Shown here: piece after piece, positions 1-8,424 of the stretch
How positions within the stretch are numbered: position 1 is the first letter of the stretch
How the letters are laid out: each line of letters starts with the position of its first letter
NCBI GenBank assembly: GCA_963770485.1
Contig: CAVYPX010000012.1
Location: forward strand, 62,001-126,000
DNA: 64,000 nucleotides
Reading direction: 5' to 3'
Origin: CAVVEC01 sp963770485
GTDB lineage: Bacteria > Acidobacteriota > Terriglobia > Terriglobales > Acidobacteriaceae
The notes under the pieces: generated by a model
The model's input: the letters and a program-made list of their open reading frames with translations, nothing else
What the model was told of the DNA's origin: nothing
Database searches by the model: none
Program-made: the position numbers and the translations under genes

Positions 1-1101
1 CTTCAGAACGCCCAGCACCGGATTGTCCGAAGTGCTTGGCAGCCCACCCCAGTAATAGACGAATCGCTTCACACTGAGACCAACGAACCTCCCGTAGCTC
101 TCGCGAATGTATGCGACCGCCTCCCGCTTGCGTTCCGCGACGTAAGCGGTCTCGCCCATCTGGCGGTACAACTGCATCTGGAAAACGTTCTTGCTCGGGT
201 GCAGATAATCCATCCACGTGCCATTCGCTCCGGGCCCGTTGCCCAGGCGCAGCTCCGCGCCAAAGTTGGAACGAATGAAAATGAATCGCCCGAAAGTGCG
301 GTAATTGCGAACCACCCAGGGCGCGACGCATAGCGCAAAAACGCCCGCCGCGAGGGCCACCCCTCCAAGCGAACGCTTGCCGAGTTTGGCGCGATGGTGC
401 CAAATCCACAGCCCTGAGACAGGCAGAAATGACAGCAACGTAGGATTTGTCAGTGTGGCAATGCCCCAGAGCAGGCCGAACCCGAACCACGGCTTCAGCC
501 CATCTTTTTCCTCCATCACCAGCGTCAGCCAGAAAATCACAGCGAGCAAAAGCGTGGCCAGGCTGGTCTCCCACACCCAGCGCGTGCACCAGTAAATAGC
601 AGATGGCAGCAGCGCCCATGTCCACGACGTCCATACCGCAACCTTTTCGTCGAAACATCGTTTCGCGATGAGAAAAATCGGAATGCAGGTAAGTGCGGAA
701 AAAATACTGTTAAGGCTCAGCAGAACCAAGGCCGAAGCGCGGCTGTAGATGCCACACACGCTGAAAACGCCAGCGATCAGAAATGGATAGAGCGGCGGTT
801 CCCAGGCGGTCGGCCCGGTAGTTTCATTAAAGGGATTGCTGAATCCCTGGCCCTCGGCGAGGGAGCGCCCGATGCGGCCCATCTCCCAGCCAAGGCTGAA
901 ATTGTCATCGATCGTCTTGAATTTGTAGGTGTGTCCTAGAACGATGAAGCCGAGCCGAAGCACAAAGGCAATGACCACCATCCAGAAAAAAGATGTGCGG
1001 GCTTTTCTCCACCAACGGCGACTGACGCTCAAAGTCGCGTTCTGGGTTTTCGGAAACGGTGTGGTGGCTTCAGCCATGCGAGCGTCCGATTCAGCGGGCA
1101 T
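1..1101 (-). CDS. Membrane glycosyltransferase, GT39/ArnT-like, 3'-truncated by window edge
   Basis: An open minus-strand frame runs without a stop from an ATG at 1101 (or an in-frame ATG at 1077) to base 1, about 360 codons. The protein has a basic N-terminus, a first membrane segment (FFWMVVIAFVLRLGF), then an acidic loop followed by EGQGFSNPF and GPTAWEPPLYPF, which resembles the first periplasmic loop of dolichyl-phosphate-mannose-type transferases (PMT/ArnT family). Several more hydrophobic segments follow. The family moves sugars from lipid-phosphate donors onto lipid or protein at the membrane. Neither candidate start has a clear ribosome binding site. The C-terminal soluble part lies outside the window. 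The family call is by pattern and the acceptor is unknown. Confidence 0.75.
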   Translation of the reverse strand, partial: MPAESDARMAEATTPFPKTQNATLSVSRRWWRKARTSFFWMVVIAFVLRLGFIVLGHTYKFKTIDDNFSLGWEMGRIGRSLAEGQGFSNPFNETTGPTAWEPPLYPFLIAGVFSVCGIYSRASALVLLSLNSIFSALTCIPIFLIAKRCFDEKVAVWTSWTWALLPSAIYWCTRWVWETSLATLLLAVIFWLTLVMEEKDGLKPWFGFGLLWGIATLTNPTLLSFLPVSGLWIWHHRAKLGKRSLGGVALAAGVFALCVAPWVVRNYRTFGRFIFIRSNFGAELRLGNGPGANGTWMDYLHPSKNVFQMQLYRQMGETAYVAERKREAVAYIRESYGRFVGLSVKRFVYYWGGLPSTSDNPVLGVLK

Positions 1102-1312
1102 TGTGTGTGAGCGGAGTCAGGTCAGTTGTAGCTGATGGCGTTCCATTTCAGCAACTTCCCGCCATGAACGTTTCAACTTCGCCAGGAAGGTACAATGTGA
1201 GTAGGCTTGCCGCTCCGCCGTTCAGCTTGCTAATCCTGCTGGATTCTGCAAAAATAAGCGTTTGTCTTATCCCCTCCAGAAGAAGTAGGAAAGGAACTGA
1301 AGGTCTGTGCTA
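1102..1312 (+). promoter_or_regulatory. Divergent intergenic region upstream of the ribosomal-protein operon
   Basis: This gap separates the minus-strand glycosyltransferase from rpsP. It must hold the operon promoter. A TACAAT at 1191-1196 could be a -10 box, but no convincing -35 sits at the right distance, so the promoter position is a guess. A GAAGG at 1299-1303 is the ribosome binding site for rpsP. Confidence 0.3.
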
Positions 1313-1564
1313 ATGATTCGTTTGTCGCGCACCGGTGCGCGGAAGCAACCGCATTATCGCGTGGTGGTCATCGAAAAGGAACGGGCGCGCAATGGCCGGC
1401 CGGTCGAGGTTGTCGGCACCTACAATCCCCGCACCAGTCCCGCCAGTATCGAACTCAAGCGCGAACGCATTGATTACTGGGTGTCCAAGGGCGCTAAAAT
1501 GTCGGACCGGGTCAGCAAGATCGTGTCCAAGCCAGTTCCGGCCAGCGCCGGCTCCGTCGCCTGA
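1313..1564 (+). CDS. rpsP: 30S ribosomal protein S16
   Basis: Small-subunit ribosomal protein S16, which binds 16S rRNA during 30S assembly. The 83-residue product has the family N-terminus MIRLSRTGARKQPHYRVVV and the conserved stretch GTYNPRTSP followed by RIDYWVSKGA. The ATG at 1313 is chosen because GAAGG lies nine bases upstream. An in-frame GTG at 1307 would add two residues and cannot be excluded. It is the first gene of the classic rpsP-khpA-rimM-trmD-rplS order. The ffh gene that often precedes this operon is absent here. Confidence 0.97.
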   Translation: MIRLSRTGARKQPHYRVVVIEKERARNGRPVEVVGTYNPRTSPASIELKRERIDYWVSKGAKMSDRVSKIVSKPVPASAGSVA

Positions 1565-1606
1565 TTACGGCGCAGGAAATCCCGCCCCATCCGATAGGAA
1601 CCACGT

Positions 1607-1855
1607 ATGAGCGAGCAGACTGGGGACGTACGAGCATTGCTCGAGCAGATCGCAAAAGCGCTGGTCGACGAGCCCGATCAGGTCTCGGTCAACCAGATTG
1701 ATGGCGAAACTACAGTGCTCGAACTGAAAGTGGCGGCCGCCGATGTGGGCAAGGTGATCGGGAAGCAGGGACGGGTCGCGCGGGCCCTGCGTTCCCTGAT
1801 CGGCGCGTCAGGAATCCGAATGCAAAAGCGCTTCGCGCTGGAGATTCTCGAATAA
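1607..1855 (+). CDS. khpA: KH-domain RNA-binding protein KhpA
   Basis: An 82-residue protein made almost entirely of one KH domain, with the signature GKVIGKQGR (GxxG loop) near residue 47 and the following ALRSLIGASG helix. KhpA-family proteins bind RNA and, in several bacteria, pair with KhpB to influence cell division and ribosome-related functions. Its position between rpsP and rimM is the conserved one. The ATG follows the rpsP stop by 42 bases. Length and motif match the family, so the call is secure, although the exact role in this organism is not visible. Confidence 0.93.
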   Translation: MSEQTGDVRALLEQIAKALVDEPDQVSVNQIDGETTVLELKVAAADVGKVIGKQGRVARALRSLIGASGIRMQKRFALEILE

Positions 1856-1911
1856 GCGAATCAGGCGCAGGAGACTCTGGAATAGCTGGCGAGTTCATCA
1901 CTCTCGCCCGG

Positions 1912-2502
1912 GTGCTGAAAACGCAGGGACGCCACGGCGAGGTTGCAGTGCAAGTGCACAGCGACGTTCCCGGCCGGTTCAGCATAGGCTTCAAGCTGTG
2001 GGCGCTGGCGAAAGATGATACTCGGCGCGAGTTGCAGATTCGCGAGTTGCAGATTGAAGAGCTCTGGCCGCACAAGGGCCATCTGGTTCTGAAGTTCCGG
2101 GGCGTGGATTCAATCTCGGACGCGGAAATGCTCCTCGGTTGCGAGTTGCAGGTTCCGCGCGGCGAGCGCGCGCAACTTGAATCGGGCTGGACTTACGTCA
2201 GCGACTTGGTCGGCTCTGCAGTCTTCGACGGGGGCCGCGAGATCGGCAAGATCGAAGATGTGCGGTTTGGCGCGGGCGAAGCGCCGCTGCTGATCGTGCG
2301 GTCGGGAAGAAAGCAGTACGAGATTCCCTACGCGGAAGCGTATCTGAAAAGCGTAGACCTCGAGCACAAGCAAATCCAGATGCTGCTGCCCGAAGGGATG
2401 CTCGACTTGGACGCTCCGCTGACCGCGGAAGAGAAGAAACAGCAAAGAGGTAGTCAGGAGTCGGTAGTCAGGAGTCAGAAAAAAATCAGAAGAACAAATT
2501 GA
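1912..2502 (+). CDS. rimM: Ribosome maturation factor RimM (annotated start probably too short)
   Basis: RimM assists 16S rRNA processing and binds S19 during 30S maturation. The product shows the RimM N-terminal barrel (VLKTQGRHGEVAV) and the C-terminal PRC-barrel (TYVSDLVGSAVFDGG, ending IPYAEAYLKSVD and LPEGMLDLD). The first legal start codon is GTG at 1912, but the frame stays open upstream and encodes EFITLAR, the usual start of the first strand. A good Shine-Dalgarno (AGGAG, 1869-1873) sits eight bases before an in-frame ATA at 1882, so translation may begin there or the ATA may be a base error for ATG. The last roughly 17 residues come from a short repeat inserted at the gene end. Confidence 0.92.
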   Translation: MLKTQGRHGEVAVQVHSDVPGRFSIGFKLWALAKDDTRRELQIRELQIEELWPHKGHLVLKFRGVDSISDAEMLLGCELQVPRGERAQLESGWTYVSDLVGSAVFDGGREIGKIEDVRFGAGEAPLLIVRSGRKQYEIPYAEAYLKSVDLEHKQIQMLLPEGMLDLDAPLTAEEKKQQRGSQESVVRSQKKIRRTN

Positions 2503-2534
2503 ACTGGCTACTGACTCCCGACTACTGACTCCTG
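2450..2534. repeat. Short inverted repeat overlapping the rimM 3' end
   Basis: The left arm (2450-2478) is a tandem of two GTAGTCAGGAGTC-type units. The right arm (2508-2534) is its near reverse complement, CTACTGACTCCCGACTACTG and on. About 29 A-rich bases separate them. The left arm is translated as the C-terminal tail of RimM and the right arm ends seven bases before trmD. In RNA the arms could form a stem between the two genes. Confidence 0.75.
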
Positions 2535-2540
2535 CTTGCG

Positions 2541-3341
2541 ATGAAGATCGATATCGTAACCATCTTTCCCGACTTTTTTCGCGGGCCGCTGGATTACGGG
2601 ATCATCCGCCGGGCCCGCGAAGCGGGTCTGGCGACCATCGAAGTTCACGATCTGCGGGCGTTTGCGCACGACCGCCACAAGACCGTGGATGACCGCCCTT
2701 TCGGCGGCGGCGAAGGCATGGTGCTGAAGCCGGAACCGATCTTTGAATGTATTGAAGCGCTGCATATCGCGCCTCGCGAGGAGCGTAGCGCCAAACAGAG
2801 CGTCGTGCTACTTTCGGCTCAGGGCAAGCGGTTCGACCAGAATGTGGCGGATGAACTGGCTGGGCTGGAGCGCATCGTCCTGATCTGCGGCCGGTATGAA
2901 GGTGTGGATGAGCGCGTGGGTCAGTACCTGGCAGACCGCGAGTTATCCATTGGCGACTATGTGCTGAGCGGCGGTGAACTGGGCGCAGCGGTGATCGTGG
3001 ATAGCGTAACCCGGTTGATTCCGGGCGCAGTCGGCAATGAGGCCTCGACGCGTCAGGAATCGTTCACCGCGAACGGGCTCGCACAAGCGAGCGATGGCCC
3101 GAGTTCTACCTGCGCGTCCGGAGGATTGTTGGATTACCCGCATTACACGCGTCCCGCGGACTTCCGAGGCATGGGAGTTCCGGAAGTGCTGTCGTCGGGC
3201 AATCACGAAGAGATACGGCGCTGGCGCCGCCGCACCGCGCTCGAGAAAACGCTGCGCAACCGGCCCGATCTTTTAGACGAAACCGCGCTCAGCGACGAAG
3301 ATAAGAAGTTGCTGGCCCAGATCGCGGCCACGAACATTTAG
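2541..3341 (+). CDS. trmD: tRNA (guanine-N1-)-methyltransferase TrmD
   Basis: TrmD methylates G37 of tRNAs that read codons such as CUN and CCN, using S-adenosylmethionine, to prevent +1 frameshifting. The 266-residue product has MKIDIVTIFPDFF at the start, VDDRPFGGGEGMV, and the SPOUT knot segments LICGRYEGVDERV and SIGDYVLSGGELGA, then GLLDYPHYTRP and LSSGNHEEIRRWR. Between ESF and GLLDYPHYTRP lies an extra stretch of about 19 residues compared with E. coli TrmD (from memory). It is encoded by DNA with a small hairpin (3077-3092). Initiation is at ATG 2541, immediately after the inverted repeat that ends rimM. Confidence 0.96.
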   Translation: MKIDIVTIFPDFFRGPLDYGIIRRAREAGLATIEVHDLRAFAHDRHKTVDDRPFGGGEGMVLKPEPIFECIEALHIAPREERSAKQSVVLLSAQGKRFDQNVADELAGLERIVLICGRYEGVDERVGQYLADRELSIGDYVLSGGELGAAVIVDSVTRLIPGAVGNEASTRQESFTANGLAQASDGPSSTCASGGLLDYPHYTRPADFRGMGVPEVLSSGNHEEIRRWRRRTALEKTLRNRPDLLDETALSDEDKKLLAQIAATNI

Positions 3342-3356
3342 AACGAGGACAAGACC

Positions 3357-3734
3357 ATGTCGAACCTGATCATCGAAAAGCTTCTGGCCAAAACCAAGCG
3401 CACCGACCTGCCGCAATTCGCTCCCGGCGACTCCGTCCGTGTACACGTCAAAATTAAGGAAGGCGACAAGGAGCGGCTGCAGGCGTTCGAAGGTGTAGTG
3501 ATCGCGCGCACTCGCGGACCGCAGGCCAGCTTCACGGTGCGCAAGATCAGCTTCGGTCACGGGGTTGAGCGCATCTTTCCTGAAAACTCCCGAGTCATCG
3601 ACAAAGTGGACCTGGTTCGTTCTTCCAAGGTTCGCCGTGCCAAACTGTACTATCTGCGCTCGTTGCGAGGCAAAGCCGCTCGCCTGCGCGACGTCGAGCG
3701 CGAGCATGCCACAGCGGCCACAACGACAAAATAG
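3357..3734 (+). CDS. rplS: 50S ribosomal protein L19
   Basis: Large-subunit protein L19, located at the 30S-50S interface. The 125-residue product carries the family features FAPGDSVRVHVKIKEGDKERLQAFEG split over two strands, then FTVRKISFGHGVERIFP and KVRRAKLYYLR with RGKAARL. It starts at an ATG 16 bases after the trmD stop with GAGGACAAG upstream, and it closes the conserved operon. The C-terminal tail beyond LRDVER is slightly longer than in E. coli and rich in alanine and threonine. Confidence 0.97.
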   Translation: MSNLIIEKLLAKTKRTDLPQFAPGDSVRVHVKIKEGDKERLQAFEGVVIARTRGPQASFTVRKISFGHGVERIFPENSRVIDKVDLVRSSKVRRAKLYYLRSLRGKAARLRDVEREHATAATTTK

Positions 3735-3812
3735 GCGGCGCTGGAACACACGGCAATCGGTCCAACTTCCACCTGAGGTACTCGTGTACAAAACGCTTCG
3801 GGGAGTCGTGCC

Positions 3813-6020
3813 TTGAATAGCGTGACCACCGCTCTCGCACTGCTGGTCGAGTGCCTTCTTTTAGTGACTGCCGGCACAGCCCAGACGATCCAGGTGGACA
3901 TCACGCCCGGACACTCCACCAACCGCTTCGTCCCCAAGGAAGCGCTGGGTGCAGGCATTGACCGCGTCCCGGCGGAAGCCATCGACAAGGATCTTATTCA
4001 GCCTACTTTGGAGAAGACTCTTGCTTCCGGTTGGCAAACTGTCAGCTACCGTCAGAACACCGAACTCACGGTCGAAGCTTGGCATTGGAATCCGCAAGGA
4101 ACGTGGAGCGATCCCAGCGGCAAGGGCTACTTTACGGGCTCGGCCACGCCCGCCGATCCGATCCGCTATTCCTACGGTTATCTTCTCCCGCATCGGGGAT
4201 TCACGCGAAATGATGGAACCGGGAATGCCGGTTTTTCCCGGCTCACGGACGGAAATCCGAACAGCTATTGGAAAAGTAATCCGTATCTCACGCAGCGCTT
4301 CACCGGGGAAAGCGATTCCCTGCATCCCCAGTGGGTGGTGATTGACCTCGCACAAATTCAGCAGGTGGACAGCATCCGGATCGCGTGGGCCGAACCCTAC
4401 GCCACGCATTATGCGGTTCAATACTGGACGGGAGATGATCCGATCAAGAGCCCGACCCGCGGAATCTGGCAGACCTTTCCGCATGGCACTTTTACCAACG
4501 GAAAAGGAGGAACAGAAACGGTTCACTTGACCGACAAGCCGGCGCCCGTTCGATACCTGCGCATCCTGATGACGGAGTCATCGAACACCTGCGATTCTCA
4601 CGGATCTAGCGACCCAAGAAACTGCGCAGGCTACGCCATCAACGAACTCTACATCGGAACCAGCACGGGCGATGGAGCTTTCCACGATGTTATCCGGCAT
4701 ACGCCAGACCAGGAACAGACCACGACCTACGTCTCATCGGTGGACCCATGGCACGAACCCTCCGATCTGGGCTCGACCCGGCAAGCACAAATGGGACTGG
4801 ATCTATTCTTCACCAGCGGCGTGACCCGTGGGCTGCCCGCGATGGTGCCGGTGGCGTTGCTTTACGACACTCCTGAGAACGCCGCTGCCGAGATTACTTA
4901 CTTGAAGAAACGCAATTACCCCATCTCCTACGTCGAGATGGGCGAGGAGGCCGACGGCCAATACATGCTCCCCGAGGACTATGGAGCGCTTTACCTCCAG
5001 TGGGCAACGGCGCTGCATCGCGTCGATCCCACCCTAAAACTCGGCGGGCCGTCCTTCACAGGCGAGAATAAGGACATCGAAATCTGGCCTGATGCCAACG
5101 GCAAAGTCTCCTGGCTGGGGCGTTTCCTGGATTACCTGAAGCAACATAGGCGGATGAAGGATCTCGCGTTCTTTTCCTTCGAACACTATCCTTATGATCC
5201 GTGCAGAATTCCGTGGGGCAGTCTTTATGACGAGCCGGACCTGATCAACCGCATCATGCAAATCTGGCACGAAGACGGCGTGCCGGCCGATCTTCCCGTG
5301 TTCATCACCGAATCGAATCTTTCTTCTTCGGCGAGTGAAACCTACATGGATTTGTTCGCGGGGCTCTGGCTGGCCGACTATGTCGGATCATTCCTGAACG
5401 CGGGCGGAAACGCTCTCTATTACTTCCATTATCTGCCGCTGCAGATGGAACACGGCTGCAATGACTCTCCGGGAACCTTCGGCATGTTTACCGTCAATCC
5501 TGGCTACGAGATTCAGCAGCCGCTCTCGCAGTTCTTCGTCTCACAGCTCATCAATCTCGAGTGGGCGCAGCCCGGCGGAGGAGAGCATCAGATGTTCCCC
5601 GCAAAAAGTGACCTCGATGATGGCGCAGGCCACGCCCTGGTGACGGCGTATGCTTTGCGGCGTCCGGACGGGCCATGGTCTCTCCTGCTGGTCAATCGCG
5701 ACCAGCAGAACGCCCACAAAGTGCGGATCGCGTTTCAGGATCAAGACGAAACCACTCACCCACCAGAGTCCTTCGTCGGTTCGGTTGAGATCTCAACCTT
5801 TGGCAGGGATCAATATCAATGGCATCCGGCGCAGGTCCGCTTTATGCCCCATGCGGAGCGTCCGGGTGAGTACGAGGTGGTGCCGTACACTGCGGGCAAG
5901 GCTGATCCAGATGGACCCATCCTGCACACGACTCAGACCGTGAGACAAGACACCTCATTCGATCTGCCAGCAGCGTCTGTAGTGGTCGTCCGCGGTAAGA
6001 TCGGCGCTCACCACCGGTGA
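3813..6020 (+). CDS. Secreted glycoside-hydrolase-like protein with a discoidin (F5/8C-like) domain
   Basis: A 735-residue protein with a signal peptide (cleavage likely after residue 23, TAQTIQ). The TTG at 3813 is used as start because GGGGAG lies about seven bases upstream. Residues about 135-285 look like a galactose-binding F5/8 type C fold (FSRLTDGNPNSYWKS, then WVVIDLAQIQQVDSIRIAW and YAINELYIG). Residues about 320-600 resemble a clan GH-A barrel: VEMGEEAD with E378 as possible acid/base, a GGPSF strand, HYPYD, and FITESN with E500 as possible nucleophile. A beta-rich C-terminal domain follows. It probably attacks a polysaccharide outside the cell. The substrate and exact GH family are not determinable by eye. 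Confidence 0.7.
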   Translation: MNSVTTALALLVECLLLVTAGTAQTIQVDITPGHSTNRFVPKEALGAGIDRVPAEAIDKDLIQPTLEKTLASGWQTVSYRQNTELTVEAWHWNPQGTWSDPSGKGYFTGSATPADPIRYSYGYLLPHRGFTRNDGTGNAGFSRLTDGNPNSYWKSNPYLTQRFTGESDSLHPQWVVIDLAQIQQVDSIRIAWAEPYATHYAVQYWTGDDPIKSPTRGIWQTFPHGTFTNGKGGTETVHLTDKPAPVRYLRILMTESSNTCDSHGSSDPRNCAGYAINELYIGTSTGDGAFHDVIRHTPDQEQTTTYVSSVDPWHEPSDLGSTRQAQMGLDLFFTSGVTRGLPAMVPVALLYDTPENAAAEITYLKKRNYPISYVEMGEEADGQYMLPEDYGALYLQWATALHRVDPTLKLGGPSFTGENKDIEIWPDANGKVSWLGRFLDYLKQHRRMKDLAFFSFEHYPYDPCRIPWGSLYDEPDLINRIMQIWHEDGVPADLPVFITESNLSSSASETYMDLFAGLWLADYVGSFLNAGGNALYYFHYLPLQMEHGCNDSPGTFGMFTVNPGYEIQQPLSQFFVSQLINLEWAQPGGGEHQMFPAKSDLDDGAGHALVTAYALRRPDGPWSLLLVNRDQQNAHKVRIAFQDQDETTHPPESFVGSVEISTFGRDQYQWHPAQVRFMPHAERPGEYEVVPYTAGKADPDGPILHTTQTVRQDTSFDLPAASVVVVRGKIGAHHR

Positions 6021-6069
6021 CATACCGGATCGCGTGCGCTGGGGGGATGGCGTCCGTTTCAATCGAGGT

Positions 6070-6327
6070 TCAAGGTTGCTTAGGCTGGGTTGCCTGCAGC
6101 AGTTCGACCATGCAAAGACCGGCTGCATGGGTGCTTACGACGCCGGCTCTAAGCGCGTCCTCCAGCAAATGCATCGAGTCTTTTGCACTCTCCACCAGCA
6201 GGGTTTGAGCCAGCATCCTCAAGCGTGGGTCGGGAGACTCCAGCGCTTCAACCAACTCCCAACCGGCCTGCGGATCGGCGGTCCTGTTCCACTTGGCGCC
6301 GCACACGAGCATGTAATCGGCTTTCAT
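6070..6327 (-). CDS. Hypothetical protein, possible HEAT-like helical repeats
   Basis: An 85-residue minus-strand frame starting at ATG 6327. The sequence is helical and amphipathic (AGWELVEALESPDPRLRML, then TLLVESAKDSMHLLEDALRAG), which is the spacing of HEAT-like helices. It has no signal peptide. It lies alone between a plus-strand hydrolase and a minus-strand propeller gene. The ribosome binding site is weak (AGGAC, about ten bases away). I do not recognise a family. Composition and lack of an overlapping gene make it plausibly real. Confidence 0.55.
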   Translation of the reverse strand: MKADYMLVCGAKWNRTADPQAGWELVEALESPDPRLRMLAQTLLVESAKDSMHLLEDALRAGVVSTHAAGLCMVELLQATQPKQP

Positions 6328-6551
6328 CGCTGATGTCCTGAGTCGTTGGTTCTTTGCATCATGAGTGTTGTCTCTCCTTCCGAGGCGCGGCGCTTTGAGG
6401 GCCGACGCCGCGCGTTCGGGGATCTGGCTTTCTCTATACTGCTACAGCCAAACGCAGGGCTTTAAGTTCCTCCCGGCCTCGCCTCAAGAGGTTTGGCTGA
6501 GGAGGTCCGGCTTCCTCAATCATAATGAAAGCGCTGACCTGTCACCGTCGG

Positions 6552-8060
6552 TTAGTCGGCGTCCGCCGGGGCTGTGGACGGCTGAGACACCTTGAGGTTG
6601 AAGTCGGGGTGAAGCATCTTCAGGCCGGGGCGTTTGGAAGCTGCGTCTGCTTGCTCTCGACCCTTCTTCAGGCCGAAGGCATGAACGCCGCCGTCCCCGC
6701 CGGTATAAACCACCCCGTTCACCACGGTGGGCGGACCTTCTATATACGCGGCGTTGCTCCACAGCAGGGTGCCGGTGCTGGCGTTCAGCGCGTACACGGT
6801 GGAGTTGTGGGAGACGACATAAACCACCCCATTCGCCACTGCGGGCGACTCCAGCGCCCCGGAGGGGGCGCTGGTGAGGTAACTCCACAGCAGGGCGCCG
6901 GTGCTGGCATTCAGCGCGTACACAGTGCCGTCCTCCGCGTAGACATAAACGACCCCTTTCGCCACTGCGGGTCCGGAATATACCGAGCCGGTAGCGTAGC
7001 TCCACAGCAGGGCGCCGGTGTTGGCGTTCAGCGCGTACGAATTGCCGTTTTCGGAACCGAAGTAAACCACCCCATTCGCCACTGCGGGCGAGGATTGCAC
7101 CTGGCCGGCGTAGCCGGTGTAGTAGTTCCACAGCACGGCGCCAGTGCTGGCCTTCAGCGCGTAGAAGTAGTCCTCGTCCGTGCCGACATACACCACACCG
7201 TTCGCCACCGCGGGCGAGGATTCCACCTGGCCGCTGACGGGGGAACTCCACAGCAGGGCGCCAGTGCTGGCCTTCAGCGCAAACACGTTGCCGAACTCCT
7301 GACCGACGTAAACCACGCCATCCGCCAGTGCCGGCGAGGTAGTCACTTCGCCGCCGATGGCGTAGCTCCACACCAGGGCACCGGTGCCGGCCTCCAGCGC
7401 GTACAAGTTGCCGTCCGCCGAGCCGACATAAACCACCCCATTCGCAACGGCAGGCGAGGACCAGTACACAGAGCCGCCGGTGGCGTAGCTCCATAGCAGA
7501 GTGCCGGTGCTGGCCTTCACCGCGTACACGCTGTCGTTCAGCGAGGCGACGTAAACCACTCCGTTCACCACGGCAGGCGAGGACCACACCTCTCCGCCGA
7601 TCGGGTAGTTCCACTTCGATTGGAGACTCCCAACATTCTTGACATTCAGCACGTTCTCAAACCGGTTCCAGCGCTTCATGTCGTGCCTGTGGAACTGCCT
7701 CCAATCGGTGTGGACTAAGAATGTCGCCTGCGCGACGGTATGCCCCGAACGCTCGACCGCGCTCACCCAATGCGTCCCCGGCAGCGCCGAGGCGGGTGCC
7801 GGAATGGCGATCTGGGAAAATGATCCCGAGCCGTTGGCAACTGCCACAGCCTCGTCCTGAGTGCCGAAGTAAATGTCAATCTTGGCGAAGGGTGCGAAGC
7901 CGCTGCCCGAAACTCGCAGACTGCTCGTGGGCGGACCGCCCGAAGGTGAGAGCGAAATGACAGGTTGACTAAAGCAGAATCCTGCCAGCAGAAAAATTGC
8001 GACGCAGACCAGACCGGCCTGCTTACCGATCCACGTCCGATGTTGTAGGTTGCTCCTCAT
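6552..8060 (-). CDS. Secreted PQQ-type beta-propeller repeat protein (eight blades)
   Basis: A 502-residue protein starting at ATG 8060 with AGGAG five bases upstream and a signal peptide ending around CFSQP. Residues about 33-110 look like an IPT/TIG or Ig-like domain (ISLSPSGGPPTSSLRVSGSG). Then come eight repeats of about 38-42 residues on the pattern SSPAVANGVVYVGS, xxYALNASTGALLW, which is the PQQ-dehydrogenase-like beta-propeller motif. The last blade (PPTVVNGVVYTGG) is followed by a short polar tail. The repeats are also strongly conserved in DNA between about 6710 and 7580. No catalytic residues of quinoprotein dehydrogenases were seen, so it is more likely a binding or scaffold protein at the cell surface. 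Confidence 0.85.
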   Translation of the reverse strand: MRSNLQHRTWIGKQAGLVCVAIFLLAGFCFSQPVISLSPSGGPPTSSLRVSGSGFAPFAKIDIYFGTQDEAVAVANGSGSFSQIAIPAPASALPGTHWVSAVERSGHTVAQATFLVHTDWRQFHRHDMKRWNRFENVLNVKNVGSLQSKWNYPIGGEVWSSPAVVNGVVYVASLNDSVYAVKASTGTLLWSYATGGSVYWSSPAVANGVVYVGSADGNLYALEAGTGALVWSYAIGGEVTTSPALADGVVYVGQEFGNVFALKASTGALLWSSPVSGQVESSPAVANGVVYVGTDEDYFYALKASTGAVLWNYYTGYAGQVQSSPAVANGVVYFGSENGNSYALNANTGALLWSYATGSVYSGPAVAKGVVYVYAEDGTVYALNASTGALLWSYLTSAPSGALESPAVANGVVYVVSHNSTVYALNASTGTLLWSNAAYIEGPPTVVNGVVYTGGDGGVHAFGLKKGREQADAASKRPGLKMLHPDFNLKVSQPSTAPADAD

Positions 8061-8424
8061 AAAATCTCCTGTTCACTTGTTATGAATTTTTCCGGTCTGG
8101 TTTCCTCCGCAATGACGGAAGCATCGCTGCGCGTACAGGGCTCGATCGGGGGAGGAGCCTGTAGGTTCTCAAGTTCCTTGGGTCTGGTCTGAGAGGGCCG
8201 AACAGCTACTTAGGAATTTCCTGGGTCTGGCACTCGAATGGAAAATCCTGCGCCTTTCGCATCCAAACTATGCGGGATGGGTGCGACTCACAAGGACAGC
8301 GATCACAGTTCGCTGTGATGAGGGAGAAATCCCAGCTTTTCATGGATCGGGGACGATGATTCCCCCGGTAGGTGAACAAGAAGAGCGAACAAAAACAAAC
8401 CCGCCGCTGAGGGCGTCTCATCGA
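8061..8424. promoter_or_regulatory. Intergenic region with a perfect ATCACAG-TTCG-CTGTGAT palindrome
   Basis: This region lies upstream of the minus-strand propeller gene. It contains an 18-base perfect palindrome at 8302-8319, with arms ATCACAG and CTGTGAT around TTCG. Related half-matching copies lie at 9572-9589 and 9746-9763. No gene-like frame is convincing here. The palindrome could be an operator or a small hairpin. Confidence 0.45.

Noticed and set aside
3273..3791. 172-codon minus-strand frame over rplS
   Set aside because: The plus strand encodes ribosomal protein L19 with the expected operon context.
6710..7580. Regular repeats that might suggest a CRISPR array
   Set aside because: The period is 117-126 bases, the repeats are coding, and there are no unique spacers of constant length. 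They are propeller blades.
6520..7614. 364-codon minus-strand frame and a 323-codon plus-strand frame over the propeller gene
   Set aside because: Both are shadows of the repetitive propeller coding sequence. They have Arg/Gly-rich, low-complexity translations and no ribosome site.
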